Below the pieces are notes generated by a model. It was given only the letters and a program-made list of their open reading frames with translations, was not told the origin of the DNA and did no database searches. Shown here piece by piece: positions 13,647-24,468 of a stretch of 64,000 nucleotides of DNA. This DNA is from Undaria pinnatifida (Eukaryota > Sar > Phaeophyceae > Laminariales > Alariaceae): positions 23,358,573-23,422,572 of the forward strand of contig JABAKD010000016.1 in the NCBI GenBank assembly GCA_012845835.1, written 5' to 3'. Position 1 is the stretch's first letter, and each line of letters begins with the position of its first letter. The translations under genes were made by a program, and so were the position numbers.

Positions 13647-16600
13647 CGAGGCTCCCTTCGGGGAGTGGGGTGTTCCCCGCGGTATGACGCAAGCTGGCAT
13701 GCCACAGGGGAGGAATTATCAATCGCCATCCAGCGGTAGTATGAGGATCACACCCAAAGTACGCAACATGTATTTGTAAATTAGCGTTGTACCTTGGTAC
13801 CACGTTAAAAAACGCACGTTTTGTTGTCACGAATCGCGACGTCAAAGTTTCTTGCATTTGTCAAAAGTTGTGATTCGCACGATCTGTGGCAAACATCACG
13901 ATTCGCGAACATGTCACGTGTTTTTGCCACATTTCGTACCATTTCTTTTTGGTTAAGAATGACCACAGCAAACAGCAAGCAGCAGCAAATCGTCCTCGTA
14001 TGCGTATTGCAAGCGGCAGCCCCGTGCTTGTATATCATATGGACAGCAAGCAGTATTCAGAAGCAGCATGTAGTGCAGCAAGCAGCGTACAGTAGCAGCA
14101 AGAAGTGCAGCACAAGCAGTATATGGTAACAGCGAGAAGTGTAGCGAGCAGCACCAGCAGCACCAGCAGCACCAGCAGCACCAGCAGCTACGCGTACCTA
14201 CAACAACTGGCAGCGACACACAACTATCCGTGCACGAGGTTATAGTTTTACTGCTGTTCATGAGGTTTACGTCCACCAGCAGCAACACACTACTGCACTG
14301 CTGTATGCAGCATACAGCAAGCAGCAGCAACAGTGCCTGGCACGAATAAACGCGAACGCGTGCAGAGCCCTTCCTTGTGCAAGTACCCAGATGCATCATA
14401 GCGATATCATTCAGCAGCATCGATCACCTCACAGCACTAAATAGAGCAAAGACAGAAAAAATAAAAATGCAAGAATGCGAAGATTAATCGCCGGCCCGAA
14501 TGCGGAGCCCTTGTGAAAAAAAATATCACACGTATGCATCGACTTTTTGGGTCAGTGGTTTGGACGCCCTCGCTTGACCGATAATCGACAAGTCGCGACA
14601 GAACTTGGCAGTCCCGACCTCTCTAAGTCGAGGAGACTCGTCCCGTGCTGCGCGAACGGCGCTGGCAAGGGCTTTGCGGCCGTGGTCACGGCACCTGAGG
14701 AGCCTCACCAAGACCGGAAGATTGGTCCAAATTTCGTGCATGGATGGGAATGTAATGCGCGTTATCTATTGTATATCAATATGTGATGTACCCCATGTGC
14801 TGGTATTTTTTTAGGCTTTCTCGTGCGTGCCACGGTCCACGAGGACTCCAGCTGCCGCCGCCCTAGCTCGGCCGATACGCGCCGAGTCGGGACGGAAATA
14901 GACAGCCCCGACCTCTCTGAGTCTGGGAGGCTCGCCCCCTGCTGCGCGTTCGGCCTCGGCGAGTGTTTTGCGCCCCTGGTCATGGCGCCTGTGGAAGCTC
15001 ACGAAAGATGGGAAGGTCGGTGTGAATTTCGTGCGTGGACAGGAGTTTTCGGCACATATAGTGTTTTGTATCACGATGGGCCGTGTTGTTTACGTGCTGG
15101 AAAATTTCGCGCGAGCAGCAACCCAAGCTGAGTTTCTGCGCGACAGAACCCCCTCCCTTCAACCTGCCCCCAGCCTTCAACTCGAGCGTGCCGGCACGCG
15201 CGCGCGAAGGGTGCACACCAACAGCGCTGCTGAGCCCGAGAAGTCGAGTTGTTTTCTGCGTCCGAAACGATGCTCGACACCACGCATGGAATCGTGTGCG
15301 GGTGCTAGAATGGGGGGGGGGGTTATTTGGTCGCGTGCCGCGTGTGCATGCCCAGCCTCTTTGGGGCGGCCATGCGCGGGGCTCCATCGTGCCGGCGGGA
15401 TCTTCGATGCGCGGGGCTAGTTGGTGCTCGTGGCTGATAGTCCAGATGCGTGCGAGCGACGGGGCGTGTTTTTGTGTGTGCTGAACCGTTTTTTCTGCTC
15501 ATGTTGAAGAAATATCTTGGGCCTATACGTCTTGGGCGCACAGTGATCGAAAGCGGGTTTCACGCAGCCCCCTCAGGCGCGGCGGGGGGGGGCGGGGTAG
15601 GGACCCCGGGGCGGCCCCGCGAAACTGGCGCGTTTTTCCGTATTTTGGGAGCGCGACGCGCGGGCCACGGGGGCGAGGGCGAGTGCGAGCCCCCCCGGGG
15701 GCGCGCCCCCCGGACGGCCGACTGTCGGCCGAGGCGAGCGCCGCCGAGATCGGCGAGGCGGGGCCGCCGCGAAAACGCGCCGCCGGTCGAAACAAACACA
15801 ATTTTACTATGGTATGTACAGATTTTTGTTTTCGTCTTCCGACGGTTGAAGTATGCCGTGTGTTGACGCAATACTCATGACATTTCGGGACATATTGCAG
15901 TGTAGAGGTATAGTGATACTTGGTACACCTGGCCCAGTACTGATGCCCTGCGGCAGCGTCTCGACAAACGCGAGTCGCCGGAGGAAGTGGGTGCCGCCTG
16001 CTGGCTTAACGTTGTTGAATTATTGTTGGTGCCTTATCGCTGTTGGCTTCGTGCTGTTAGGTTAACGCTGTTTCTTTGTCGCTGCTAGCTAATTGTCGGC
16101 TGATCGCTGTCGGCTAATCGCTGTTGGCTGATCGCTGTTGCCTTATCGCTGTTGCCTTATCAATGTTGGCTTATCGATGTTGGCGTACCGTTGTTGGACT
16201 ATCGTTATTGGGTTATCGCACGTAGGCTATCGCTGTTATCTTGTCGTTGTTTGCTTATCGACGTTGCCTTGTCGCAGTTAGTCTATCGCTGCTATGTTGT
16301 CGTTGTTGGCCTATCGATGTTGGCTTTTCGCTGTTGGCTTTTCGCTGTTGGCTTATCGCCGTCGGCTTGTCGCTATTGGCTTATCGCTGGTGGCTTATCG
16401 CTGGTGGCATCTTGTCGTTGTTTGCTTATCGATGTTGTTTTGTCGCAGTTAATCTCTCGCTATCTTGTCGTTGTTGGCCTATCGATGTTGACTTGTCGCT
16501 GTGGGCTTGTCGCCGTTGGCTTGTCGCTATTGGCATGTCGCTGTTGTCTTGTCGCAGTTTGTCTATCGCTGCTTTCTTGTCGTTGTTGGCCTATGGATGT

Positions 16601-19066
16601 TGACTTGTCGCTGTTGGGTTATCGCCGTCGGCTTGTCGCTATCGGCATATCGCTGGTGGCTTATCACTGGTGGCTTACCGGCAGCCCGAAGGCGAGCCGA
16701 CCTCTTTCTCCCACTGCTAACAGTTAATCCGATCGTCGGAAGGACCGCACGGTATTCATGCTGCATCATAGGAACAAGTGCATCCATAAATATAGATTCA
16801 CACACCCGCCATCGATAGCTTGGATTTAATGTGGATACAAAGTGCGAGAACTTTAATAATGTGCTGTGGCACGCGCGAGAACGAGGCGTCTGCTAAGTGG
16901 GGGATAGGCGCGACCGGTTGTAGGCCCGTTCGTTGCTCACGCGGCACTTGTTTTACACGAGAAGAAGCCGCGCTGCCATGGACTCGATGTGATTAATTTT
17001 TTGTGTAACGTTAGTACATCAATTAGTACCTACTGTACAGTGCGCGCGAAAATATGAAAGGTTGTTTGCTGCACAATATTTACGGTCGCAGACAGAGCAT
17101 CCGCTTGTTCTCCAGAGGTTGCTGCGCGAGGTAATCTTAGCAGGGGGGACAAGGCCGGGCATAGCTGCTTGTGTTGTCCTCTTTAGATTGTAGCGGGTGT
17201 AGAAGAAGCGCGGGTCTGCTGCTCCCGCGGATCTGAGTTTCCGCCCATGTATTTTTAGCAAAACCTCGTTGTACCTGGCATGGGTTGTGAGCCCCAGCTT
17301 TATTGTGACCATGAAGTGCTTGTAGAAGGCGAAACCTCGAGGTGTTGTTTCCCTTGACGTATGATGTGTACTGATGTGTTGGTGTCCGCCGTGCCACGGC
17401 TTCTCCCTCCTTTGTGTCCGCGTTTTCGTGCAGGGGCTGTACGTGACGTTGGACAAGTGGAAAACAGCGATCTTTCGAATCGGCTTTCTCATCGAGGGGC
17501 GAACTGACGAGGAGCAGCCGGAGCATATGCTGGGATGCGGCATTCTGAAAGGTGAGGTCATCAGCAGCACTGCAGCAACAGCTGCCCCCCCTCCCCCCAC
17601 GACCGTGTCCAACCGACCCACCCCAACATCTACCAGGTGTATACAGTAGTAGGGTGGTGCATTGTGCGTTACTCTTTTTTATATTTCTTTAAGCAGGGCG
17701 ATTGGAGGCCATGCTGGGCTGTCTTCAAGCGTCCGGTTTCTGAACAGTTCAAAAGTTGTAGCCCACGAGGCCGCAGATCGCGTCACTTTTGAGCATAGTT
17801 GTCCATTTGAGGTTCGCCGACCTCCCCGGGGGACACCCAGCACATCTGTGGACGCGACAGCAAGGGCCTAGCACGCTCCTGCCTGTTGTCGGGGTTGCCT
17901 TATTCTTCAGAAATATCTTCGCACTTTTTCTTTCTCCTTCTCTGTCCCTATAGGTAAGTCAGATCTGGGTTCACTACGCGAGTTCTTGTCCCCCCTCCCC
18001 ACTACGATATGCGCCTTTTTTATCACGAGAATAGTTCAGCACTTTCTTCCCTCGCCGACTTAAGTCGAGTCGTGCTTACCCCGCCCTAAAGCGCTCTCGG
18101 CAATGTGTGTCTGTACAAGATTAGAATCTCCGTACCGAGATTTGGATCCCTGACTCCAACGTTATTAGTGTTCGAGGTTAACCACTAGGCCATCGGGGCG
18201 ACCGGCTAAGTAAGTCGAAGCGCCTGCAAGCTGTGTTCTTCCTGGTAGAAGCCGGCGTTCGCGGATGGTCCGTTTGCTCGATCCCATGATTCCTAACTTG
18301 TGATCAGGCGCTCTTACAGTACTGTTGCTTTAAAAACGTCGGACTTTCGGTCAAATGGCAGATCGGTCGGTAAACGAACATCGCCTTTCCCTCTCCCTTC
18401 CTCCCTCCCTCCTTCCATGACGGTGGCCCTGAACTTTAACCGCCCGTAGGGCTTGACATGAGCACACTTTCGGAGCTATCCATGTCATCCAACGGTGAAC
18501 AGCTAGTCGTTCGAAGTCGCGGTATTGGAGCTGACAGTAACGACGACAAGAACAACAGTTCGGACCGAGATGCTTCGACCAACGGCACCGGCGCGGGGCA
18601 GGTTGACGGCGGCAGTGATGGTGTGTTATCGTTGTTTTCGTCCAGTAGGAGTCCTCCTCGTCGTGGTGGAAGTGCCGGGTCGGCAGCGGCCACCAGTTCG
18701 TCGGCAGTACCCTTGATACCCCTCCGGCACATCGCGCTGCTACGACGCCGCACACGCCATTCCGGACTGAGTAACGGGGACTGTGATTCTGACAACGTAC
18801 GCAGAGATAAGGTGAGCCTCAAAACTCCTCTAAAACCGTGTTTTTCGGCGACAAAAAACTTGGAATCAGTGTGGGGTAATATTTGCAGCAGTGAAAGGGT
18901 TAGTTTGACGGGCGGGGCGAAGACCCAGAAATACGTGACCAGGAGCCGTCGTCCTGTAGCGAAGAGTGTACCGGGCTTGAATTTTCTACTTTTTTGTTCG
19001 AGTCATGACTTACTCTCTCCGCAGGCCTCCGTGGTTGCGGTTCTATGGTGGGCGTGCGGGCTTTGA
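4436..19066 (+). CDS. EDR2_C (DUF1336) domain protein, seven recognised exons
   Basis: Plant EDR2-type proteins (PH-START-EDR2_C) bind membrane lipids and restrain cell death in defence. Here only the C-terminal EDR2_C domain is recognisable, so the role is inferred. Phase-consistent exons are 4436-4643, 5743-7928, 10265-11091, 13333-13470, 17434-17551, 18450-18811 and 19025-19066 (stop TGA). Domain signatures run in family order: ALYELISIDAY, then PPTFVVNCQLPD, HVTFVF, and FRGRFKAIGDIINADE in exon 3; GKPIL, FVELDLNAHAFSYVGRK in exon 4; FRIGFLIEGR, PEHMLGCG in exon 5. Exon 2 is a 728-codon linker rich in Ser, Gly, Asp and Arg, probably disordered. Intron 3 uses a GC donor (GAG|GCAAGT). The true start is uncertain: exon 1 begins at a splice acceptor, and the first in-frame ATG is at 4456. 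A START or PH domain was not found upstream. The last 42-nt exon could instead be read through in the same frame to the same stop. Confidence 0.8.
4644..5742 (+). other. Intron 1 of the EDR2_C gene
   Basis: The donor is CTACAG|GTGGCT and the acceptor CCTTCAG|GGGGGC. The frame of the preceding exon stays open for about 65 more codons, so partial retention cannot be excluded. Nothing else is recognised inside. Confidence 0.55.
7929..10264 (+). other. Intron 2 of the EDR2_C gene
   Basis: The donor is AAGG|GTGCGT and the acceptor GTCGAAG|GTTACG. The intron holds a short TCTATCTCTGTC-type repeat near 9760-9800 and a (GATGTT)n run near 9930-9985. No gene is recognised within it. Confidence 0.6.
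11092..13332 (+). other. Intron 3 of the EDR2_C gene (GC-AG type)
   Basis: The donor GAG|GCAAGT matches the known GC-AG consensus, and the acceptor is GGGCAG|GTGGGT. This junction keeps the EDR2_C domain in frame (phase 0). No GT donor in the following 50 bases does so before the frame closes at 11145. The intron contains GATGTTGGGATTTT repeats near 11640-11730 and the large TTACC/TTGCC array. Confidence 0.65.
11822..12705 (+). repeat. (TTACC)n / (TTGCC)n pentanucleotide array, about 880 bp
   Basis: Pure TTACC units run from about 11825 to 12110. A short patch of TTATC/TTATG and a CGCGCC interruption lie near 12111-12190, followed by TTACC again to about 12430. A homogeneous TTGCC block occupies about 12431-12645, and TTACC returns to about 12703. 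The blocky distribution of the single-base variant suggests expansion of a mutated unit by slippage or unequal exchange. Long open frames reading LPYLT or LPCLA are artefacts of the repeat. Confidence 0.97.
13612..13650. repeat. (CA)n(TA)n microsatellite
   Basis: A short ACACACA run is followed by about twelve TA units inside intron 4 of the EDR2_C gene. Confidence 0.9.
14140..14195 (+). repeat. (CAGCAGCAC)n-like short repeat
   Basis: Several perfect units of AGCAGCACC lie within a wider CAGCAAGCAGC-rich tract. Confidence 0.85.
14550..15045 (-). repeat. Diverged direct duplication with a shared protein-like pattern on the - strand
   Basis: Copies lie at about 14550-14750 and 14840-15045. 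Both contain CCCGACCTCTCT, then GGAGRCTCG, a GCTGCGCG block and AATTTCGTGC. On the - strand both copies keep the same residues: GRK.LA.A.RAA, then E.PRLREVG and IG.ARA. Retention of the protein pattern with many silent-looking changes hints that this was, or is, coding sequence, antisense to the EDR2_C intron. The family is not recognised. Confidence 0.5.
16016..16690 (+). repeat. 15-bp minisatellite (CTTATCGCTGTTGGC)n
   Basis: About 45 imperfect units of a 15-base motif, with variants CTTGTCGTTGTTGGC and CTATCGATGTTGACTT. Because 15 is a multiple of three, frames stay open as repeats such as LSLLAYR. I treat these as repeat artefacts. Confidence 0.9.
17552..18449 (+). other. Intron 5 of the EDR2_C gene
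   Basis: The donor is AAAG|GTGAGG and the acceptor CCCGTAG|GGCTTG, joining in phase 1. It hosts the tRNA-like sequence described separately, and I see nothing else in it. Confidence 0.65.
18125..18200 (-). repeat. tRNA-like sequence (SINE head), copy 1
   Basis: On the - strand the sequence starts GCCCCGATGGCCTAGTGG, a perfect match to the pol III A box (TRGYNNARNGG) at 18182-18192. A weaker B box, GAGTCAGGGATCC, lies at 18144-18156. The T arm does not fold as in a working tRNA, so a tRNA-derived SINE or decayed tRNA is more likely. It sits in intron 5 of the EDR2_C gene, and a relative lies near 41.4 kb. Confidence 0.55.
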
Positions 19067-21700
19067 TGGTTGTGATGGCGAGAGTCGAAGCAGATATGCC
19101 CTTGGTTCGACAGGTGATCGCCGAGAGATCATATAATGGGTGCAATGGCTCGGCTTAGTCGATATTGGTTGGGGCTGCGACGGAGTATATGTGCTCCGAG
19201 ACACTCAATCCCCGTGGTCCTGGTTGAACACTTTCAATCGATGGAGTTGTCGGGGGTAGTACGTTGGCTGCGCTTCCGGTAAGCATGTACGCGGGGGAAC
19301 CTCCCCCCCCGACTCTACTGAACTTTCCCCCCTGCCCACCCTCGCCTCCTTTGATATATTCTTTCGCTTCCGTTTGATGGCTGTGCGGCACAGGCGCCCT
19401 ACGGAAACGGAGAAACCGTGTCTGCTAGCGCTGTTGCGGCTGCTGCGTTCGCCGGCGGGTGGTTTTGTGCTTTGCTGCTAGTGGTCACGATCGTCTGCTG
19501 GGCGGAGGTATCTTCGTCGGCAGGCGGAGGTGGAGAAGTCTGGTGGCGACCGAGCGTTGGTTCGTGGGTAGTTCGTGTATTCACGGACGCGTAAGCTTAG
19601 TGACTGTGGCGCCTGCTTTGAGCGTGCGGATGGCGGAGCCTTGCCGGGATTGTGTCCGACACGGTCTTTGCCTTTCCGGGTACGCGTTTCGTTCGTGTGG
19701 TGTCCAAACCCTTTTGACAAGGTTTTGCCCTGTTGACGACATTTCTGCGGCGTTTTTGCTCGTTTTCGACGGGTTCATCACGTATTATAAAGGTATTGGA
19801 AGTGCGTAGCGCTTCTTTTTGTGGTGTGTTCAAGACCTTTTGTTCGAATGCACGGTCGCGCTGCGGTGTTGACAGCTTCGACGTCGGCCGCAGGAGCGCG
19901 TGCGATTGACCTCTTGCGTTGTCTGCGTTGTTGTCTGGGTTTTCGGTTCGTGTGGTGGCGTTTCTCCGCGAGAGGGGAGGGAATGAAGGCCAGTCATACC
20001 CCGACCGCGGTGCGGACATGCACTGCCCCCTGGGTCGTTGTGTTCTTGAAGGGAAGACAACGCTTTCTGTTTTGGTATAGCATAGGCGCACCCGTACCAC
20101 CCCAACGGCATTCCGAGGTACAAGGAGCGGTTCTCCGATGCCACCCTTTCGAATTTTCCCCGAGAGGTGAGGCTGCATGGAGTTTTGTGTTTCGTGTTTA
20201 GGCAGGAGTAGTTAATTCCAGGTTAGTTTTTTAACAGTCGCCGTGGACATCCCCGCGGAGGAAGGAAGACCCACACCGCTTGGCAGGTTCGAATAAACGC
20301 GAAATTGTGACGCACTGCTTGTGGCATTGTTATGCCCAACGCGCGTCCTCAAGATGTCACAGTTTTTAAACGTCATCCAGCTTACAGCTGCTTTTCGTGG
20401 AGCCCACCTCAAACTCACGGAAGCAAAGCATGCTTTGGTTTCGTTTATTTACCACGTGGTATACTCATGAAACGTACAGTTAGTTCGCCAGAAAGCGGTA
20501 TGCCGGCGGCGTTTGGCGACGTTTTCCGGTACGGACGGAATGCGTAAGAAAAAATGCATATTTGTTATCGGCTGCCCTCGATGGCCAAAGTACCCCATGG
20601 CAGGACCTCAAACGCGGGGGAACCCCGGTTTTTCGCCTCTCAGATTGGCTTTCGCTGTTACTTGGCGCGAGGTTCGCCGTTCTGTGGCGCACAGAACGCC
20701 TAGCGATACGGCGATCAGACCCGGGTGTGGTGAACCTCGTCAACTTTGTGAACTAAACAAGACCACGAAATTGTTGCTTCTTTCGTTGCTTTCAGTTTGC
20801 CTCAACGTATTTGCTGCCTCCGTTCTTGTTGACACTTCCCATCGAGACCCCGTACGTATGGAAACGAGGACAGGGAGTTACCATGGCGATGCTATGGCAG
20901 TGCCGTGACGTGGCCGTCGCGTTGTGAGCAGTAATGCCAGCAATCCAGAGCCGGTGCTAAGGCCTCCCATTCCATGTAATAAGGCTTATGTCCAGCATTT
21001 CGGCGCTGAATTATTTGTATTAATAAATAAAAATAGGCACCCGATTGGCCAAGTTCAATTCTAAGGAGGTAGCGTTGTTGTTTTTTTTTTTTGTTCCACA
21101 TCAGAGGCTGCATGCCTGCCTCTTCTAGGCCCTAATTTCAGCAGTGCCAATTGTTTCTGACCGGGATACACTTGCTTTCTGGGCCCTGCTGCGCTATCAG
21201 AGCTCCCCGCCTGGGAAAAAGCCTCCCTAACTCCTTTTGGGGAACCTTCTCCTGGTTTTGTTTGTATTCTTCGAGGGCCGTGTTTTCGTTTTTCGTTCCT
21301 TTCGTATATATGTTGCGTTTTTGTCAAACCATCTTGCTATTTTTTTATACTTCGAAGTACTCCGGAGTATATATTTTCAGCTCTGAGTCGAGCTTCGATA
21401 CATCGTTTTGTTTTCGTTTTGCGATTTTTCGCCCCCTGCCCCCGCCCCTCCGATTTTCATTTTTTTCGTCGTTGCTTAACGTCTATTATTCTTGATTCCC
21501 CTTTTGTTTTTTACTGTTTTTCGACTCTGATTCGAGTTTCGAAAACCGTTTCCCCCCCCCCCGATTTTTTTCGATTTTTTCAAGTACGACACTTTTTATT
21601 CCGTTTTTATATGGTCCGATTAATTTCCATTTATGGTTTCGTTTTTGCTTATTCACGAGGTTCGTGCGTGACTTTGTTTAACGGTTTCCTGCACTTGTTT
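19067..21700. other. Intergenic, no supported gene
   Basis: Open frames here (for example about 190 codons on the - strand at 19597-20178) have no recognisable domain, no convincing splice sites and Arg/Thr-rich low-quality translations. From about 21240 to 21640 the sequence is T-rich, with TTTTTCG motifs and C-runs. Confidence 0.5.
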
Positions 21701-21709
21701 TTTTGCGTG

Positions 21710-22900
21710 GAAGTTCATGAAAGCTTCCGTGGAAGCCTCCACCGCTTCCATGGAAGCTTCTATAGCTTCCATGAAAACTTCCGCTACTTCCATGGAAACT
21801 CCCACGGAAGCGGTGGAAGCTTGCGTGAAAGCTTTCATGGGATGTGTATGGAAACTTCTACGGAACAGAAAAATACGTAAGCTTTCGCAAAAGCTTCCAT
21901 GGAAGTAGCTTCCACGAAAGCTTCCGTGGAAGCTTCCATGGAAGCAGTGGAAGCTGCCGCGGAAGGCACTTCCATGGAAGCTTTCACAACTTCCATGGAA
22001 GCTTCTACGAAAGCTTCCACGAAAGCTCCCACGGAATCTTCCACGAAAAATTACCAACTCTACTTGCACGAAAGTTTCCACGGAAGCTTCCACGGAAGTT
22101 TCCACGAAAGCTTCCACAAAAAGGTCCACGAAAAGCTTTCGTAGAAGCTACTTCCACGGAAGTTTATCTTCTAATTCCGTGGAAGCTCCCTCGTAGCTTC
22201 TACGGAAGCTCAGCGGCTTCCTCGACAGCTTCCACGGAGACCCACTCCCATGGAAGCTTTCGTGGAAGTAATTGTCATTTAATAAGCAAAACATCGACGA
22301 AAGCTTCCACGGAGACCCACTCCCATGGAAGCTTTCGTGGAAGTAATTGTCATTTAATAAGCAAAACATCGACCAAAGCTTCCACGGAGACCCACTCCCA
22401 TGGAAGCTTTCGTGGAAGTAATTGTCATTTAATAAGCAAAACATCGACGAAAGCGGCTTATTTTTCACTTCCATGTTGCATGGAAGTAAAAAGTAAACTT
22501 CCGTGGAAGTAGCTTCCCCGAAAGCTTCCACGGACAATTCCGTGAAAGCTGTTTTCATGGAAGCCTTTTCGTTTTATCCCTCGACAGCTTCCATCAGCGT
22601 TTCGACGGCAGCTTGCATGAAATCTTCTATTGAAGTTACCTCCAAGGAAGTTTGGGCGGAAGGTCGTTGAAGCTTTCATGGAAGCTACTTCCATGAGAGC
22701 TACGTTCATGAGCGTTTGGATTAGAGCTTCCATGAAAGCGTCCATGAACTTCACGCGGAAACAGCTTCCCGGCTTCGGGTGCTTCCGTCGAATCTGCCGT
22801 GTCAAACTTCCCCACAGTTGGCGGGGATAGGTCTCGATCTTTTCGCGGAAGCTTCCAGGGTAGCAGCTTCCATGGACGCTCCCGTGGAAGTCGTGGTTAT
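21710..22900. repeat. Palindromic GAAGCTTCC / CCATGGAAGC repeat field
   Basis: For about 1.2 kb the motif (T)TCC(A/G)(T/C)GGAAGCTT and its inverse complement recur every 12-20 bases. The region is therefore nearly self-complementary at many scales and has many HindIII- and NcoI-like palindromes. Every frame on both strands stays open, giving KASMEAS- or GSFHGSF-like translations. I regard these as artefacts. A small island of the same repeat lies at 42950-43060. Confidence 0.9.
22227..22452 (+). repeat. 75-bp unit in three tandem copies
   Basis: Within the palindromic field, a unit containing GGAGACCCACTCCCATGGAA and CATTTAATAAGCAAAACATC is repeated three times at a 75-base spacing, with essentially no divergence by eye. 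This marks a recent local amplification. Confidence 0.93.
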
Positions 22901-23850
22901 CGTACCACATCTCCATCGCCACCCTTAAGGGAGAAAGGTTCTTCAACCGAAGGTTCCGCAATCCACCACCCTTAGCCTACGACCTTGGAGAAAATACGAG
23001 GAAATTCCCGGGCGCACTCCCGTGGTACCAAGTACCAAAACACACCCACAAACCGACGCGCACGTCCTTCCACACGGCAACTTTCATAGAGGTTGTACTG
23101 CATGTACTGCAGCCTAAACCGACCAAGCGCAGTAGGGCAACGCCGTGCTTTTAGTCCCCGCAGCTACGGTACCTAGACAAGGGATTAAACTTAACGCCTA
23201 ACGCTCCGAATCCAAAGAGGAAGGCATCGTATTTGCCCGCAACATAAAACGTCCTTTCTACAAGGTTCCCCTCCGGAGGAAGGGTGACGCAAGAGGTTGC
23301 TGCCTTTCTTCGCGTTTTGCAACCCCCATGCGTTCGTGGGTATCCTAACGGTAAAGTATGCACGTATATTGCAGTTTAATTGATTCGGGTGTGTCGGAAA
23401 TGAAGGTACTGCTGTGTAGGGACGGCCGAGATAAGTCATGTCGATGCTGCTGTTGAAGCCTACTTGGCACTACTACTGTTCTGCGCATATAAGTTTACTG
23501 AATTCAGAAGCTAGAGTAGCTGCGACGTTCATGTACCAGAGGTATATTAAGCATTCGGGCGCAGCTTCAAACTGCTGTTTGTTGTGCTCAGCACATTTGA
23601 TGCGTGTACATCGGTCCACTATTTAATCCCACTAACATGCTGTGCTGTAACCAGCAAAAGAAACACCTATCCCCACGCACATCAAACAGTCTACAGCAGC
23701 AGTACTGTCCTGCGCGCTGCTGGTGGTGTATGAGATTGTTACAGAAAAGTGTGCACGCGTAAGAGTGTAGCAAAAAATAAACACGGCGGTGATGTCAGTC
23801 GGAAATTTGTTCACATTTTGAAGTTCCTCCGCGTGGCGTTCGCCATTTTT
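22901..23850. other. Intergenic, nothing recognised
   Basis: Only short open frames with no family resemblance, and no clear repeat structure. Confidence 0.5.
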
Positions 23851-23853
23851 GCC

Positions 23854-23966
23854 CGGCGCCCGGGAATCTGCCAACATTGGCAGGAAGGAAAAGCCTGCCA
23901 ACACCAAAAACGCCTGTGTACCTACTCTACAGAACCAGATTTCAATTTGAAAAGACTACGAAGTAC
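23854..23966 (+). repeat. Left terminal inverted repeat of the 6.8-kb element
   Basis: The reverse complement of this block recurs at the right end. It contains its own small palindrome, CTGCCAACATTGGCAG. Confidence 0.9.
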
Positions 23967-24090
23967 ACCTGCCCGCACACTCTGCCCGCAGAGCTAACAC
24001 ACGTGTAGCAGCACGTAGCAGCACGTAGCGGCGGACCCGCAGTGGTTAACCCCCAGGTATCTACGGGGCTGAGAACCACCAGCAGCATGG

Positions 24091-24468
24091 ATGCTGCTGC
24101 AAGTGCTTCTGCCAGTCTTGCTCGGCTTTTCCTTGCCGCCTTGCGAGACGGACGAAAGTGGTGCACCGGTGACCTCCTCGCTAGGCACGGCGTGGAGTGC
24201 AGTCTCGGATGAAAGACATGCACCCACGACCTCGCTAGGCTTGACGTGGAGTAACGAGGAGCCTATGGTGGTAGATGACCAGGAAGCTCCTTACAACGAC
24301 AACTCAGCAGCAAGACGGTTGCAGATTCCCCGGCGCCGCTTATCAGAGGGCCGGCGGCACGATACTCTTAGAAGTAGTACAGGACGTAAAAATGGCAAGC
24401 TGATACTTGTAGAAAGACAGAAAATCCGGGAGCTCAAGGCAGTGCAGATGACACCCTCTCCCATATAA
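24091..24468 (+). CDS. Small ORF of unknown function near the left end of the TIR element
   Basis: 125 codons. The first 17 residues (MLLQVLLPVLLGFSLPP) resemble a signal peptide or membrane anchor, and the rest is polar, with Arg/Lys-rich patches near the C-terminus. No family is recognised. It lies inside the TIR element, in the opposite orientation to most other protein-like segments. It may be chance. Confidence 0.25.
   Translation: MLLQVLLPVLLGFSLPPCETDESGAPVTSSLGTAWSAVSDERHAPTTSLGLTWSNEEPMVVDDQEAPYNDNSAARRLQIPRRRLSEGRRHDTLRSSTGRKNGKLILVERQKIRELKAVQMTPSPI

Larger units (their letters stand above)
13471..17433 (+). other. Intron 4 of the EDR2_C gene
   Basis: The donor is CGTAAG|GTAAAA and the acceptor TCGTGCAG|GGGCTG. 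At nearly 4 kb it is the longest intron of the gene. It contains a dinucleotide run, an AGCAGCACC-rich stretch (about 13970-14340), a duplicated module, a very GC-rich patch (about 15560-15800) and a 15-bp minisatellite. Confidence 0.7.

Noticed and set aside
16152-16727. 191-codon frame of LSLLAYR-like repeats
   Set aside because: Translation of the 15-bp minisatellite, whose unit length is a multiple of three.
18125-18200. Functional tRNA gene on the - strand
   Set aside because: The A box is perfect, but the B box and T arm do not match a tRNA. More likely a SINE head or decayed tRNA.
19597-20178. 193-codon - strand frame
   Set aside because: Arg/Thr/Pro-rich composition without domains. 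The overlapping + strand is also open, which is typical of GC-rich noncoding DNA here.
21653-22961. Open frames rich in KASMEAS, GSFHGSF and similar
   Set aside because: The palindromic repeat field is open on both strands in several frames, so openness is not evidence of coding.
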